Source of the DNA: an uncultured Oscillospiraceae bacterium
Lineage (GTDB): Bacteria; Bacillota; Clostridia; Oscillospirales; Oscillospiraceae
Direction: 5' to 3'
DNA length: 36,659 nucleotides
Assembly (NCBI GenBank): GCA_944387065.1
Contig: CALXDM010000016.1
Span: 1-36,659, forward strand
Position 1 is the stretch's first letter. Every line of letters starts with the position of its first letter. The translations under genes and the position numbers were made by a program. Below the pieces are notes generated by a model, which saw only the letters and a program-made list of their open reading frames with translations, searched no databases and had not been told where the DNA came from. Below, piece after piece: positions 18,621-26,824 of this stretch.

Positions 18621-18669
18621 GCGGAAAACCACACCCCCTGGCTTTGAGGCAGGGGGTGTGGTTTTCCGC
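18621..18669 (-). terminator. 20-bp perfect hairpin, likely terminator of the miaB-mreD-PBP2 operon
   Basis: The arm GCGGAAAACCACACCCCCTG and its exact complement flank a 9-base loop. The hairpin begins three bases after the PBP2 stop codon. Runs of A and T sit inside the stem on both sides, so it could stop transcription from either direction between the two convergent operons. Confidence 0.75.
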
Positions 18670-18672
18670 TTT

Positions 18673-20793
18673 TCATCGGATCAGAGTGTTCTCCCGCACT
18701 GGGGCGGACTGGGAACTCTCCGTGGAGAAATACTGGGCCAGGATGCCTGCGGCAACCTCCGCCAGGTTGCCGCCGGAGGCACCCTGCTCGGCCACCAGGG
18801 CGATGGCCACCTGGGGGTCCTCATAGGGGGCGAAGCAGACGAAGGTGGCGGTGGCCTCCCGGCCGGACACCTCGGCGGTGCCCGTCTTACATCCTACATT
18901 CACGGGCAGGCCGGCGAAGTACCGGGCCATGGACGCCGTCTGGGACAGGTCGTACATCCCGCCCAGCACCGCGTCCAGGGCGGTCTGGTCAATGTCGATG
19001 GTGTTGAGCAGCTCCGGCTCATACTCGTATACCACCTGGCTGTAATCGCTGGACTTGACCTGCTTGAGCAGATGGGCCTGGTAATGGTTCCCGCCGTTGA
19101 CCAGGGTGGCGACATAGTTTGCCAGCTGGATGGGGGTGAACTGGCTGGAGCTCTGGCCGATGGCGGCGGACAGCACCTCACCGCCGTACCAGGTCTGCCC
19201 CGCAGCCTGGGCCACCTCCGGGCCGGCCATTTGGCCCTGTTCTTCCGGGATCTCGATGCCGGTCTGCTCCCCCAGGCCAAACTGCCGGGCATAGTCCTGC
19301 AGGGTGGCGATGCCCAGGTTGGCCCCAGTGTCAAAGAAGAAGATGTTGCACGAGTTCATAATGGCCTCCCGCACAGTCTCCGGCCCGTGAGTGCCCCCGG
19401 TGCTGTTGTAGATCCAACAGGCCTGCCGTGCGCCATAGTAGTTGTAGATCCCGGTGCACTGCACCGTGGACGCCGGGGTGATGATCCCGCTGGACAGCCC
19501 CGCTACCGCCGTCACCATCTTGAAGGTGGAGCCGGGGGCGTACAGCCCCATGGTGGCCCGGTTGACCAGGGGGCGGCCCACGGTATCGGCAGCCAGCTGG
19601 TTGTAGTCCTGCCTATATGTGGCCAAGTTGTAGGTGGGGTAGGAGGCCATGGCCAGCACCCCGCCGGTCATGTCCATCACCACCGCCGCGCCCCCTGCCG
19701 GGTTTTCCAGCTCCTCAATGAACTCCGCCAGGTACTCCTCCGTCACCGCCTGCAGGCTGGCGTCCAGGGTGAGCACCACGTTGTCCCCGGGATCCGGCTC
19801 CTCCAGCCACTCCTGGGTGACGATCTTGCCGTTCTCGTCCGTCTCCACCCGCCGCTGGCCGCTGGACCCGTGAAGGTATTCCTCAAAGGCCTGCTCCACC
19901 CCCGCCTGGCCCACGGTGGCGTTCATCGCGTACCCCAGTTCCTGATAGGTGGGCCACATGGTGTCGGGGATGGGGCCGGTGTAACCCAGCACATGGGCGG
20001 CGCTGTCCGTTTGGTAGGCCCGAGCGGTCACCGTCTCGATCTGCACCCCCGTCAGAGCCCGCTCCTTGGCCGCGGAGATGAAGGCGATGTCCACCCCCTC
20101 GGCAAAGATGTATTCGGCGCTGACCACTTGATAGGTCCGCAGGTAGATCTCGTAGAGCACCCCCATGAGCTGCCGGTCCTCCCGGCTGAACGACCCGTCC
20201 TCGCCCGGCGCCAGGCCAAAGGTGTCCGCCATGGCCTCCAGCAGCGTCTGCGCGCTCACCTGCGCCGTCTCTGCCTCGTCGATCCAGCCCCGGCCCTGAG
20301 CCAGCCGGCCCAGGTTGGTGGTCCGGACGGTCTCGTTGCCCTGCTCGTCCTGGGTGGTGTAGGAAAACACCCCCTCCGACTGCGTATAGCTCCAGGGAGG
20401 GCCGTCGCTCACAGGCAGCGAGTCGCTCCACACCACCCCCTGCTCCCGGCACAGCTCCAGTAGCTGGGCCAAAATGTCGTTGCGCTGCTCCCCCATCAAG
20501 GCGGTGTCCAGGGTGACCTGATAGCTGACGCTGTTGCTCACCAGCACCCGGCCGTACCGGTCCAGGATCTCCCCCCGCACACCGTCCACCGTGTCCAGCT
20601 CCTGCAGGCTGTAATTGGCGCTGGCCAGGTAGTCCTGCCCGTGGACAATCTGGGTCTGGTACAGCACCACCAGGAAGGCCAGCAGGATGGCCCCGAAGAT
20701 GCCCACCAACACCCCGGTGCGCACCTGCAGCTTCCGGCTCTCCTCCTCGGTGCGGGGCTCTTTGTCCCGGTGGAGATCATAGCGTTTATTCAT
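18673..20793 (-). CDS. mrdA: Penicillin-binding protein 2 (elongation transpeptidase)
   Basis: This class B PBP cross-links peptidoglycan during cell elongation. The 706-residue protein has a short cytoplasmic tail, one membrane helix (about 27-46), the PBP dimerisation/pedestal domain (GVRGEILDRYGRVL near 71-85) and a transpeptidase domain. Catalytic motifs are complete: S422-T-F-K425, S481-C-N483 and K636-T-G. The start MNKRYDL at 20793 lies seven bases after GGGAGGC; an ATG at 20808 overlaps mreD more deeply. It is the last gene of miaB-mreD-mrdA, with a perfect hairpin right after its stop. Confidence 0.92.
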   Translation of the reverse strand: MNKRYDLHRDKEPRTEEESRKLQVRTGVLVGIFGAILLAFLVVLYQTQIVHGQDYLASANYSLQELDTVDGVRGEILDRYGRVLVSNSVSYQVTLDTALMGEQRNDILAQLLELCREQGVVWSDSLPVSDGPPWSYTQSEGVFSYTTQDEQGNETVRTTNLGRLAQGRGWIDEAETAQVSAQTLLEAMADTFGLAPGEDGSFSREDRQLMGVLYEIYLRTYQVVSAEYIFAEGVDIAFISAAKERALTGVQIETVTARAYQTDSAAHVLGYTGPIPDTMWPTYQELGYAMNATVGQAGVEQAFEEYLHGSSGQRRVETDENGKIVTQEWLEEPDPGDNVVLTLDASLQAVTEEYLAEFIEELENPAGGAAVVMDMTGGVLAMASYPTYNLATYRQDYNQLAADTVGRPLVNRATMGLYAPGSTFKMVTAVAGLSSGIITPASTVQCTGIYNYYGARQACWIYNSTGGTHGPETVREAIMNSCNIFFFDTGANLGIATLQDYARQFGLGEQTGIEIPEEQGQMAGPEVAQAAGQTWYGGEVLSAAIGQSSSQFTPIQLANYVATLVNGGNHYQAHLLKQVKSSDYSQVVYEYEPELLNTIDIDQTALDAVLGGMYDLSQTASMARYFAGLPVNVGCKTGTAEVSGREATATFVCFAPYEDPQVAIALVAEQGASGGNLAEVAAGILAQYFSTESSQSAPVRENTLIR

Positions 20794-21289
20794 GATAGAG
20801 CCTCCCATAGTAACGGCAGCAGAACCTGCCGATCCAGTAAACTGGGACAGTGAACACCAGGGAGCACAGCAGTTCCGGCCCGGCCACCCGCAGCAGGGCT
20901 CCCGCCCCGGCCACGCCGGAAGCCAGGCGGCTGCCCACCTGCCACCCCTCCCAAACCAGCAGGGCCGCCAGGGTACACAGCAAGTGCCCCACCAGATCCC
21001 GGCGCAGCACCCGCTGGGTCAGCAGCCCAGCGCCCCAGCCCAGGGCGGAGACCATCGGCACGCACGCCAAGCTGACGTGTCCCGCCGCAGACAGCACCAG
21101 CCCTGCGGCCAGGCCAAAACCCGCCCCGAAGCGCGCCCCCTCCAGGGTGCCCGCCGCCACCGCGCCGCACAGGGGCAGAAGGGGCAGCGGGATGGGCAGC
21201 GGCCCCAGCACGTCGTAGTTGAGGATCGTGATCACCGCCAGAGCCACGCCGTAGGCGGCCACGCGGGCCGCCGTGTCCCGCCGGGTCAT
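20786..21289 (-). CDS. mreD: Rod shape-determining protein MreD
   Basis: MreD is an integral membrane partner of MreC and PBP2 in the elongasome. The 167-residue protein is almost entirely hydrophobic, with about five helices. It starts in the manner of MreD (VAAYGVALAVITILNYDV) and carries the typical GTLEGARFGAGFGLAAGLV segment. Identification rests on this pattern plus its position directly before PBP2. The start overlaps the miaB stop (ATGA) and its end overlaps the PBP2 start, implying coupled translation. mreB and mreC are not in the window. Confidence 0.82.
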   Translation of the reverse strand: MTRRDTAARVAAYGVALAVITILNYDVLGPLPIPLPLLPLCGAVAAGTLEGARFGAGFGLAAGLVLSAAGHVSLACVPMVSALGWGAGLLTQRVLRRDLVGHLLCTLAALLVWEGWQVGSRLASGVAGAGALLRVAGPELLCSLVFTVPVYWIGRFCCRYYGRLYHE

Positions 21290-22698
21290 AGCGGCCGGCC
21301 GAACAGCGCCCAGGTGGAGCAGTCCTCGATGGCCACATCCACAAACCGCCTCACCAGCGCCGGGTCCCCCTGCAGGTGGACCAGCCGTCCCCCCGGGGTG
21401 CGGGCGTTGAGGTTGTTGCGGGGGTCCTGGCTGAGCCCGTCCACCAGGCAGCGCTGCACGCTGCCGATGTATGCCTGGTGCTTCTCCAGGGAGATCTGGT
21501 TTTGCAACGCCACCAGGCGGTTGAAGTTAGCCGCCTTCTCCTCCTTGGCCATGGGGTCGGGCAGCTTGGCCGCCGGCGTGCCCTCCCGGGGGGAGAACAG
21601 GAAGGTGAACAGCGCGTCAAACCGCACCTGCTCCACCAGGGACAGGGTCTGCTCAAACTCCTGGGTGCTCTCCCCGGGGAATCCCACGATCACATCGCTG
21701 GTGAGCACCACCTGGGGCAGCCGCTCCCGCAGAGCCGCCACCTTGTCCAGGTATTCCTCCCGGGTATAGCCCCGGTTCATGGCCCGCAGCACCCGGGAGC
21801 TGCCCGACTGAAAGGGCAGATGGATCACCGGGGCCACCTTTTCACACCGGGCCATCACGTCAAACAACCGGGGTGTGGCGTCCTTGGGGTGGCTGGTCAT
21901 AAAGCGCAGCAAAAACTCCCCCGGGATGGCTGCCGCCCGCTCCAGCAGGGTGGGAAAGTCCACCCCCTCCCCCAGGTCCTTGCCGTAGGAGTTCACGTTC
22001 TGGCCCAGCAGGGTGATGTCCTTGTACCCCTGCTCCACCAACGCCTGGATCTCCTCCAGGATGCGCTCCGGCTCCCGGCTGCGCTCTCGCCCCCGCACAT
22101 AGGGCACGATGCAGTAGGTACAAAAGTTGTCGCACCCGTACATGATGGACACCCAGGCCTTCACCGTGCCCGACCGGCGCACCGGCAGCCCCTCGGCAAT
22201 GGCCCCGTCGGCCCGCTGGGTCTCAAACACCCGGCCACGGCGCAGGTAGACCCGTCGCAGCAACTCCGGGAACTTCCACAGCACCTGGGGCCCAAACACC
22301 AGGTCCACATGGCGGTAGGACACCCGCAGCTTTTCCGCGATGTGCTCCTCCTGGGCCATGCAGCCGCACAGGCAGATGATTTGGTTGGGATTGCGCCGCT
22401 TGCCGTGCACCAGCGCCCCCACGTTGCCTAGCACCCGCTGCTCGGCGTGCTCCCGAATGGCGCAGGTGTTGATCACAATGAGGTCGGCGTCCCGATCCGT
22501 GTCCGTCATCTCATATCCCATTTCCGTCAACATCCCCCGCAGCAGCTCCGAGTCCGCCTCGTTCTGCTGGCAGCCGTAGGTGTCCACATAGGCTAAGGGC
22601 GGCGCATCCAGCTGGCTGTTGCGGGCCCGCAAATCGTTGCAGTAGTCTCGCTGGCGCTGGATCTCGTCCTGGGGGATCACAGGGGTGGTTCGATTCAA
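21286..22698 (-). CDS. miaB: tRNA-2-methylthio-N6-dimethylallyladenosine synthase (MiaB)
   Basis: MiaB is a radical-SAM enzyme that adds a methylthio group to i6A37 of tRNAs reading UNN codons. The N-terminal MTTase domain keeps its three cluster cysteines (C43 in DTYGCQQNEAD, C79 in NTCAIREHAEQ, C113 in CGCMAQEE). The radical-SAM motif is C189-x3-C193-x2-C196 (YGCDNFCTYC), and a TRAM domain ends the protein. The start is a TTG at 22698, eight bases after GGAGGG; an ATG at 22776 lies upstream of that site, before the likely transcript start. It heads a compact operon with mreD and PBP2. Confidence 0.93.
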   Translation of the reverse strand: MNRTTPVIPQDEIQRQRDYCNDLRARNSQLDAPPLAYVDTYGCQQNEADSELLRGMLTEMGYEMTDTDRDADLIVINTCAIREHAEQRVLGNVGALVHGKRRNPNQIICLCGCMAQEEHIAEKLRVSYRHVDLVFGPQVLWKFPELLRRVYLRRGRVFETQRADGAIAEGLPVRRSGTVKAWVSIMYGCDNFCTYCIVPYVRGRERSREPERILEEIQALVEQGYKDITLLGQNVNSYGKDLGEGVDFPTLLERAAAIPGEFLLRFMTSHPKDATPRLFDVMARCEKVAPVIHLPFQSGSSRVLRAMNRGYTREEYLDKVAALRERLPQVVLTSDVIVGFPGESTQEFEQTLSLVEQVRFDALFTFLFSPREGTPAAKLPDPMAKEEKAANFNRLVALQNQISLEKHQAYIGSVQRCLVDGLSQDPRNNLNARTPGGRLVHLQGDPALVRRFVDVAIEDCSTWALFGRPL

Positions 22699-22749
22699 TG
22701 TACAGTCCCTCCGCACCTGGCGGCCTCCCGGGCCGCCGTGTTTTCCACC

Positions 22750-22778
22750 ACTATACCATGAAATGGCGGACAACACAA
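22750..22778 (-). promoter_or_regulatory. Promoter of miaB-mreD-mrdA
   Basis: On the minus strand: -35 TTGTGT (22778-22773), 17-base spacer, -10 TATAGT (22755-22750). It begins about 16 bases after the stop of the upstream hypothetical gene. Confidence 0.65.
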
Positions 22779-22794
22779 GCCGCAGGCCCGGCCG

Positions 22795-23262
22795 TCACCC
22801 CGTCCCCTCCGGCAGCTGGCCCAGCAGCAGGGCCGCCCCGGCCAGCACCAGGAACAGATCGGGAGCGGTTCCGTCATAGGGCAGCACCAGCTCCTGCCGC
22901 TCCACCGCCCGCCCGTCCAGGGCGATGAACTCCCGCTGCACTGCCACCGCCGCCCGGCGCTGCTCCAGGCTGGACAGGGTCAGGGTGTTGCGGTTGGCCG
23001 CGCCGTAGCTCACCACCGTCTCGGCCGGCAGCGCCCGGGTCAGGGCGGCCAGCCCGCCCGGCAGCAGGGCGGTGTGGCAGGACAGGGCCGGGGCCCCGGC
23101 CCAACCCGTTGCCCCCGGGGAGACCACCAGCAGGTCCAGCTTCAGCCCCGCCAGCAGAGCCGGATGGCGGCAGGCCCGCACCAGAGCCGCGCCCCCCGGC
23201 GCCAGGGTGCTCACCCGCTCGGCCAGCCCCTCGTTCTGTTCCCAAACCCCGATCTGCCACAT
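22795..23262 (-). CDS. Hypothetical protein
   Basis: I do not recognise this 155-residue protein. The start MWQIGVWEQNEGL is preferred because a GGGGGGCGGAAG stretch precedes it. The sequence reads as an alpha/beta protein: alternating hydrophobic strands (LDLLVVSPGATG, ETVVSYGAANRNTLT) and a C-terminal LFLVLAGAALLLGQL helix. No catalytic motif, signal peptide or clear membrane domain is visible. It lies on the strand of miaB, with a separate promoter between them, and about 80 bases downstream of the hairpin that ends the YihY gene. Confidence 0.6.
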   Translation of the reverse strand: MWQIGVWEQNEGLAERVSTLAPGGAALVRACRHPALLAGLKLDLLVVSPGATGWAGAPALSCHTALLPGGLAALTRALPAETVVSYGAANRNTLTLSSLEQRRAAVAVQREFIALDGRAVERQELVLPYDGTAPDLFLVLAGAALLLGQLPEGTG

Positions 23263-23340
23263 CGCTTCCGCCCCCCTTGATCCCTTATAGTCTGCCATCG
23301 CCCGGGGCGGTTTATGCACGGTGGCCCTGCCTTGGGGGAC

Positions 23341-23380
23341 AGGGCAGCGGCCCCCGGCCTATGCCGGGGGCCGCTGCCCT
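23341..23380 (-). terminator. 18-bp perfect hairpin at the end of the YihY gene
   Basis: AGGGCAGCGGCCCCCGGC and its exact complement flank CTAT. The hairpin overlaps the stop codon by two bases. No T-run follows on the minus strand, so it may act as an mRNA 3' stabiliser as much as a terminator. Confidence 0.65.
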
Positions 23381-24254
23381 ATTGCCCCTCCCGCCCCCGC
23401 TGATCCTTTTGCTTGCGGTGGCAGTAAATCACATAGTTGACCACATGGCCCAAAATCACCACATTGCCGCACAGGTACAGCCAAACCAGCAGAATGATCA
23501 CCGATGCCAGGGAGCCGTATACCAGGGAATAGCGGGCGGAGTTGCCCATGATCTCGGAGAAGATCAGGGAGGCCACGGCCAGGGACAGCGAGGCCCCCAC
23601 CGCCCCGGGCACTACCGGCGGCCTGGGTTTGTCCCAGGGCGCGGTGAAGCGGTAGAGCAGCAGAATGAACAGGAACACAATGGAGATCAGCAGCGCGTAC
23701 TTCCCCCACTGCCAGGCCACGAATCGCTCCACCAGGTTTTCCAGGCGGAGGATTTTCCCCATCAGCTGGAAGAACCAGTTGCCCGTGACCACCACCGCCA
23801 GGGACAGGTATACCGTGACCAGCAGCAGCGCGGAGAACAGCAGGCTGGCCCCGATCTGCCACAGCCCCAGGAATGTGGCCCGGCCGTAGATCTCGTGCAT
23901 GATATTCATCAGCCCCCGCATGGCCGCCGAGGCAAACAGCACCGCCAGGAAGATCCCTGTGAGGAACATGGCCGTGGACTGGTTGCCGTTGAGGTAGTTC
24001 AGGTAGTCCCGGAAGATGGCGATCACGCTGTCGGGCAGCAGGTAGTCCGCCTGCTCCAGCATGGAGGCCAGATCCAGGTTCATCTGTTTAAGGAAGGCAG
24101 ATAGGCAGATCAGGATGGGGAAAAAGGTCAGGATCAGGAAGTAGGCCAGCTCGGCGGCCGCCCGGCTGACCCGCTTGCTGAAGTAGAGCTGGACGATCTC
24201 CGTCACCCAGCCCACCACCGGCAGGCGCTTAGCCCGGCCCAGGGCACGCTTCAT
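23379..24254 (-). CDS. YihY/BrkB family membrane protein
   Basis: The 291-residue polytopic protein belongs to the YihY/virulence factor BrkB family, once wrongly called RNase BN. It has about six membrane helices. The family signature around residues 31-46 (RAAAELAYFLILTFFP) and the downstream NIMHEIYGR motif are visible, as is the late SARYSLVYGSLASVIILLVWLY segment. The start MKRALG lies right after a GGGGGCGGAGGG stretch. Function in the family is unsettled: it has been called a transporter or a small-molecule exporter. It has its own promoter after gpr. Confidence 0.88.
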   Translation of the reverse strand: MKRALGRAKRLPVVGWVTEIVQLYFSKRVSRAAAELAYFLILTFFPILICLSAFLKQMNLDLASMLEQADYLLPDSVIAIFRDYLNYLNGNQSTAMFLTGIFLAVLFASAAMRGLMNIMHEIYGRATFLGLWQIGASLLFSALLLVTVYLSLAVVVTGNWFFQLMGKILRLENLVERFVAWQWGKYALLISIVFLFILLLYRFTAPWDKPRPPVVPGAVGASLSLAVASLIFSEIMGNSARYSLVYGSLASVIILLVWLYLCGNVVILGHVVNYVIYCHRKQKDQRGREGQ

Positions 24255-24291
24255 CCCTCCGCCCCCTCTCTGGCAAAATTCTGTTGGCTCC

Positions 24292-24320
24292 AGTATAACA
24301 GAGCCCCCTGGAAAGGACAA
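24292..24320 (-). promoter_or_regulatory. Promoter of the YihY gene
   Basis: On the minus strand: -35 TTGTCC (24320-24315), 17-base spacer, -10 TATACT (24297-24292), about 38 bases before the start codon. Confidence 0.7.
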
Positions 24321-24354
24321 CCGAAAGTTTTGTCGCCTTTCGCCCCAGGGTCCC

Positions 24355-25230
24355 TCACTCCACCAGCAGCGTCAGCTCCTCCACGCTCAGCTCCGGGTTG
24401 AGGGCCAGGCTCACCCCGTAGCCGATCACCCGGGCCAGGTCCGCCACCCGGCTGTCCACCTCCCTGGGGGTGACAAACAGCTCCCGGCCGGGCAGCCCCT
24501 CGTCGTCCTGCCTGCCCAGCAAGTCCATGATCAGGGTGGACGCATCCACCACCGTGGGCGCCCCCACCGCCAGCACCGGCACCCCCAGGGTCTCCCGGCT
24601 GAGGGCCATGCGGTGGTTGCCCACCCCGGAGCCTGGCACAATGCCCGTGTCGGACAGCTGCACCGTCCGGCACAGCCGCTCCACCGAACGGGAGGCCAGC
24701 GCGTCCACCGCCACGATGCACGCCGGGCGCAGCTGGGCGGCCAGGGCCTGGATCAGCCGACCGCTCTCCACCCCCGTGGTGGCCAGCACCCCGGCGGCCA
24801 GGGCGGCCACCGGCCGCAGGTGTCCAAACTGGGCCAGCCCCTCCACCAGGTGGCGGGTCACCAGGGTGTGCTCCACCGCCAGCGGCCCCACCAGGTCCGG
24901 TGTGATGGCCCGGTTGCCCAGCCCCACCACCAGCGCCTCCCCCGTGGGGGGCAGCATGGGTTGCAGCAGCTGGGCCACCGCCTGCACCGCCCGGGCGAAG
25001 GAGTCCTCCTCCCGGCGCAGCAGCCCGTCCAGCTCCACGGTGACGTACCGCCCCTGGGGCTTGCCCAGGGCGTCCGCCCCTCGCTGGTCCAGCACATCCA
25101 CCACATGGGCGGCAAAGCCCTGAACCCGCTCCTCCCGAGCGCGCACCCCTTGCAATCGCTCCCCCTCGCCGGCCTGCTCCTGCCACAGGGCATGGGCCTC
25201 CATGGCCAGGTCTGTCCGCCGCTGCCCCAT
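24355..25230 (-). CDS. gpr: Spore germination protease GPR
   Basis: GPR is the aspartic-type endoprotease that degrades small acid-soluble spore proteins at germination. It is made as a zymogen in the forespore. The 291-residue protein starts RRTDLAMEAHALW, the family N-terminus with the propeptide region. It carries VVGLGNRAITPDLVGPLAV, the GVLATTGVES stretch, CIVAVDALASRSVERL, the glycine-rich GIVPGSGVGNHR and TVVDASTLIMDLL, all hallmarks. The start at 25230 is seven bases after GGGGAG. A GCATAG at 25310-25305 (minus) might be part of a forespore promoter, but I could not make a convincing -10. Its presence indicates an endospore former. Confidence 0.94.
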   Translation of the reverse strand: MGQRRTDLAMEAHALWQEQAGEGERLQGVRAREERVQGFAAHVVDVLDQRGADALGKPQGRYVTVELDGLLRREEDSFARAVQAVAQLLQPMLPPTGEALVVGLGNRAITPDLVGPLAVEHTLVTRHLVEGLAQFGHLRPVAALAAGVLATTGVESGRLIQALAAQLRPACIVAVDALASRSVERLCRTVQLSDTGIVPGSGVGNHRMALSRETLGVPVLAVGAPTVVDASTLIMDLLGRQDDEGLPGRELFVTPREVDSRVADLARVIGYGVSLALNPELSVEELTLLVE

Positions 25231-25329
25231 GCCAGCACTCCCCTTCCCCAAGATGTTGTGTAAGACTTGATCCTTCCCTGCTATCTTTTGCGGAAGAAAA
25301 TTTTCTATGCGGAAAACAGAAAATTGGGC

Positions 25330-25358
25330 TTGCATTTTGCCTCTTTGAATGTTAAAAT
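25330..25358 (+). promoter_or_regulatory. Promoter of rpsT
   Basis: -35 TTGCAT (25330-25335), 17-base spacer, -10 TAAAAT (25353-25358). It lies in an AT-rich divergent gap shared with gpr; about 80 bases of leader follow. Confidence 0.75.
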
Positions 25359-25443
25359 ACATATCTGCTATGGAAATCCGTGCCGGATCCTGCCGCCGGA
25401 ACCATCTGAGTCAACGCTGAGTCATCAGGGGGAGGTGTTTGGT

Positions 25444-25707
25444 TTGCCCAATATCAAGTCCGCCAAGAAGCGCGTGCTGGTCAACGCCGCCAAGGCCGCG
25501 CAGAACAAGGCGCAGCGCTCCGCCCTGCGCACCGAGCTGAAGAAGTTTGAGGCTGCGGTGGCCGGTGGTGACCGCAGCCAGGCTGGCGCCGCCTACCAGT
25601 CGGCTGTCAAGGCCGTGGACCGGGCGGCGGCCAAGGGGCTGCTGCACCGCAACAACGCCGCCAATAAGAAGAGCGCCATGACCCTGAAGCTGAACAAACT
25701 GGCCTGA
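25444..25707 (+). CDS. rpsT: 30S ribosomal protein S20
   Basis: S20 is an 87-residue, lysine/alanine-rich helical protein that binds 16S rRNA. The start is TTG at 25444, seven bases after GGGGGAGG, giving the family N-terminus PNIKSAKKRVLVN; no ATG is available near it. A UUG start is also known for rpsT of Escherichia coli, where weak initiation helps feedback control. The end LLHRNNAANKKSAMTLKLNKL is typical. The gene is monocistronic, with its own promoter and a strong terminator. Confidence 0.95.
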   Translation: MPNIKSAKKRVLVNAAKAAQNKAQRSALRTELKKFEAAVAGGDRSQAGAAYQSAVKAVDRAAAKGLLHRNNAANKKSAMTLKLNKLA

Positions 25708-25717
25708 GCGCCTGTGG

Positions 25718-25752
25718 GCCCGCCTGCCTTTCGCAGGCGGGCTTCCTTTTTG
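25718..25752 (+). terminator. Terminator of rpsT
   Basis: A perfect 10-bp stem GCCCGCCTGC/GCAGGCGGGC with loop CTTTC is followed by TTCCTTTTTG. Confidence 0.9.
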
Positions 25753-25765
25753 CCCCGCTCCGTCC

Positions 25766-25795
25766 TTGACAGGGCCTGCCGCCTGCCGGTATAAT
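25766..25795 (+). promoter_or_regulatory. Consensus promoter of the cysK operon
   Basis: -35 TTGACA (25766-25771), 18-base spacer, -10 TATAAT (25790-25795): both boxes are perfect. The 50-base leader contains a small CCGCCG/CGGCGG hairpin just ahead of the ribosome binding site. No T-box or SAM/cysteine riboswitch fits in so short a leader. Confidence 0.88.
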
Positions 25796-25847
25796 CATGG
25801 CAAACACAACCCCCGCCGTCAACCCGGCGGGCATAGGAGGGAATCTC

Positions 25848-26795
25848 ATGAACGCACGCTATACCTGCGCCGAACAGTTGGTCGGCAACACGCCGCTGAT
25901 AGAGCTCAGCCGCCTGGCCTCCGGGGAGGGCCTTTCCGCCCGGCTGATGGCCAAGCTGGAATCCTATAACCCCACCGGCTCGGTCAAGGACCGGGCTGCA
26001 CTTGCCATGGTGCGGGACGCCGAGCGCCGGGGCGTGCTCCAGCCCGGCGGCACCATCATTGAGCCCACCTCGGGCAACACCGGCATCAGCTTGGCCTGGG
26101 CCGCCGCCATCCGGGGCTACCGGGCCATCATCGTCATGCCCGAGACCATGAGCGTGGAACGCCGGCAGCTCATTGCCGCCTATGGCGCCCAGGTGGTGCT
26201 CACCCCCGGCGCCCAGGGGATGAAGGGGGCGGTGGAACGGGCCGGCCAGCTGGCCCAGGAGATCCCAGGCAGTTTCCTGCCTGGCCAGTTTGACAATCCC
26301 GCCAACCCCCAGGTCCACCGGGACACCACCGGCCCCGAGATCTGGCGGGATACCGACGGTCAGGTGGACGTCCTTGTGGCCGGGGTGGGCACCGGCGGCA
26401 CCGTCACCGGCGCGGGCGGCTATCTGAAGGAGCACAACCCCGCTCTGCACGTGGCGGCGGTGGAGCCCGCCGCCTCCCCCCTGCTGAGCGACGGGCGCAC
26501 CGGCCCCCACGGCATCCAGGGCATTGGCCCCAACTTCCTGCCCTCCGTGCTGGACACCGGCGTGCCCGATGAGATCATCCCGGTCACCGAGCAGGACGCC
26601 TACGCCGCCGCCCGGCTGCTGCGCGCCCGGGAGGGGCTGCTGGTGGGCATCTCCTCCGGCGCGGCCCTGTGGGCTGCCCTGTCCCTGGCCTGCCGCAGCC
26701 AGTTCCAGGGCAAGACCATCGTGGTGGTGCTGCCCGACTCGGGGGACCGCTACCTGTCCACCCCCCTGCTCAGCCAAGGGTCAGACCAGGCCTGA
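25848..26795 (+). CDS. cysK: Cysteine synthase A
   Basis: This PLP enzyme makes L-cysteine from O-acetylserine and sulfide. The 315-residue protein has the PLP lysine K47 in NPTGSVKDR, the phosphate-contacting SGNTG loop (75-79), the GVGTGGTVTGAG glycine loop and the late GISSGAALWAAL segment; all match CysK rather than cystathionine beta-synthase. The start MNARYTC follows AGGAGGG; an upstream in-frame ATG overlaps the promoter. The arginase-family gene begins 29 bases after its stop, so the two are likely co-transcribed. Confidence 0.93.
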   Translation: MNARYTCAEQLVGNTPLIELSRLASGEGLSARLMAKLESYNPTGSVKDRAALAMVRDAERRGVLQPGGTIIEPTSGNTGISLAWAAAIRGYRAIIVMPETMSVERRQLIAAYGAQVVLTPGAQGMKGAVERAGQLAQEIPGSFLPGQFDNPANPQVHRDTTGPEIWRDTDGQVDVLVAGVGTGGTVTGAGGYLKEHNPALHVAAVEPAASPLLSDGRTGPHGIQGIGPNFLPSVLDTGVPDEIIPVTEQDAYAAARLLRAREGLLVGISSGAALWAALSLACRSQFQGKTIVVVLPDSGDRYLSTPLLSQGSDQA

Positions 26796-26824
26796 TCCTA
26801 CTCCAGCCAGAGGACTTGACCGCC

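Noticed and set aside
18245..18676. 143-codon minus-strand frame across the AT-rich island
   Set aside because: It has no ribosome binding site, spans the PBP2 terminator hairpin and ends inside the opposite ATPase gene.
18388..20463. 691-codon plus-strand frame opposite PBP2
   Set aside because: It is a mirror frame of the transpeptidase gene, which has all three catalytic motifs. No start signal is present.
25796..25847. Possible riboswitch or T-box in the cysK leader
   Set aside because: The leader is only about 50 bases and holds one small hairpin, too short for any known cysteine- or SAM-related riboswitch.
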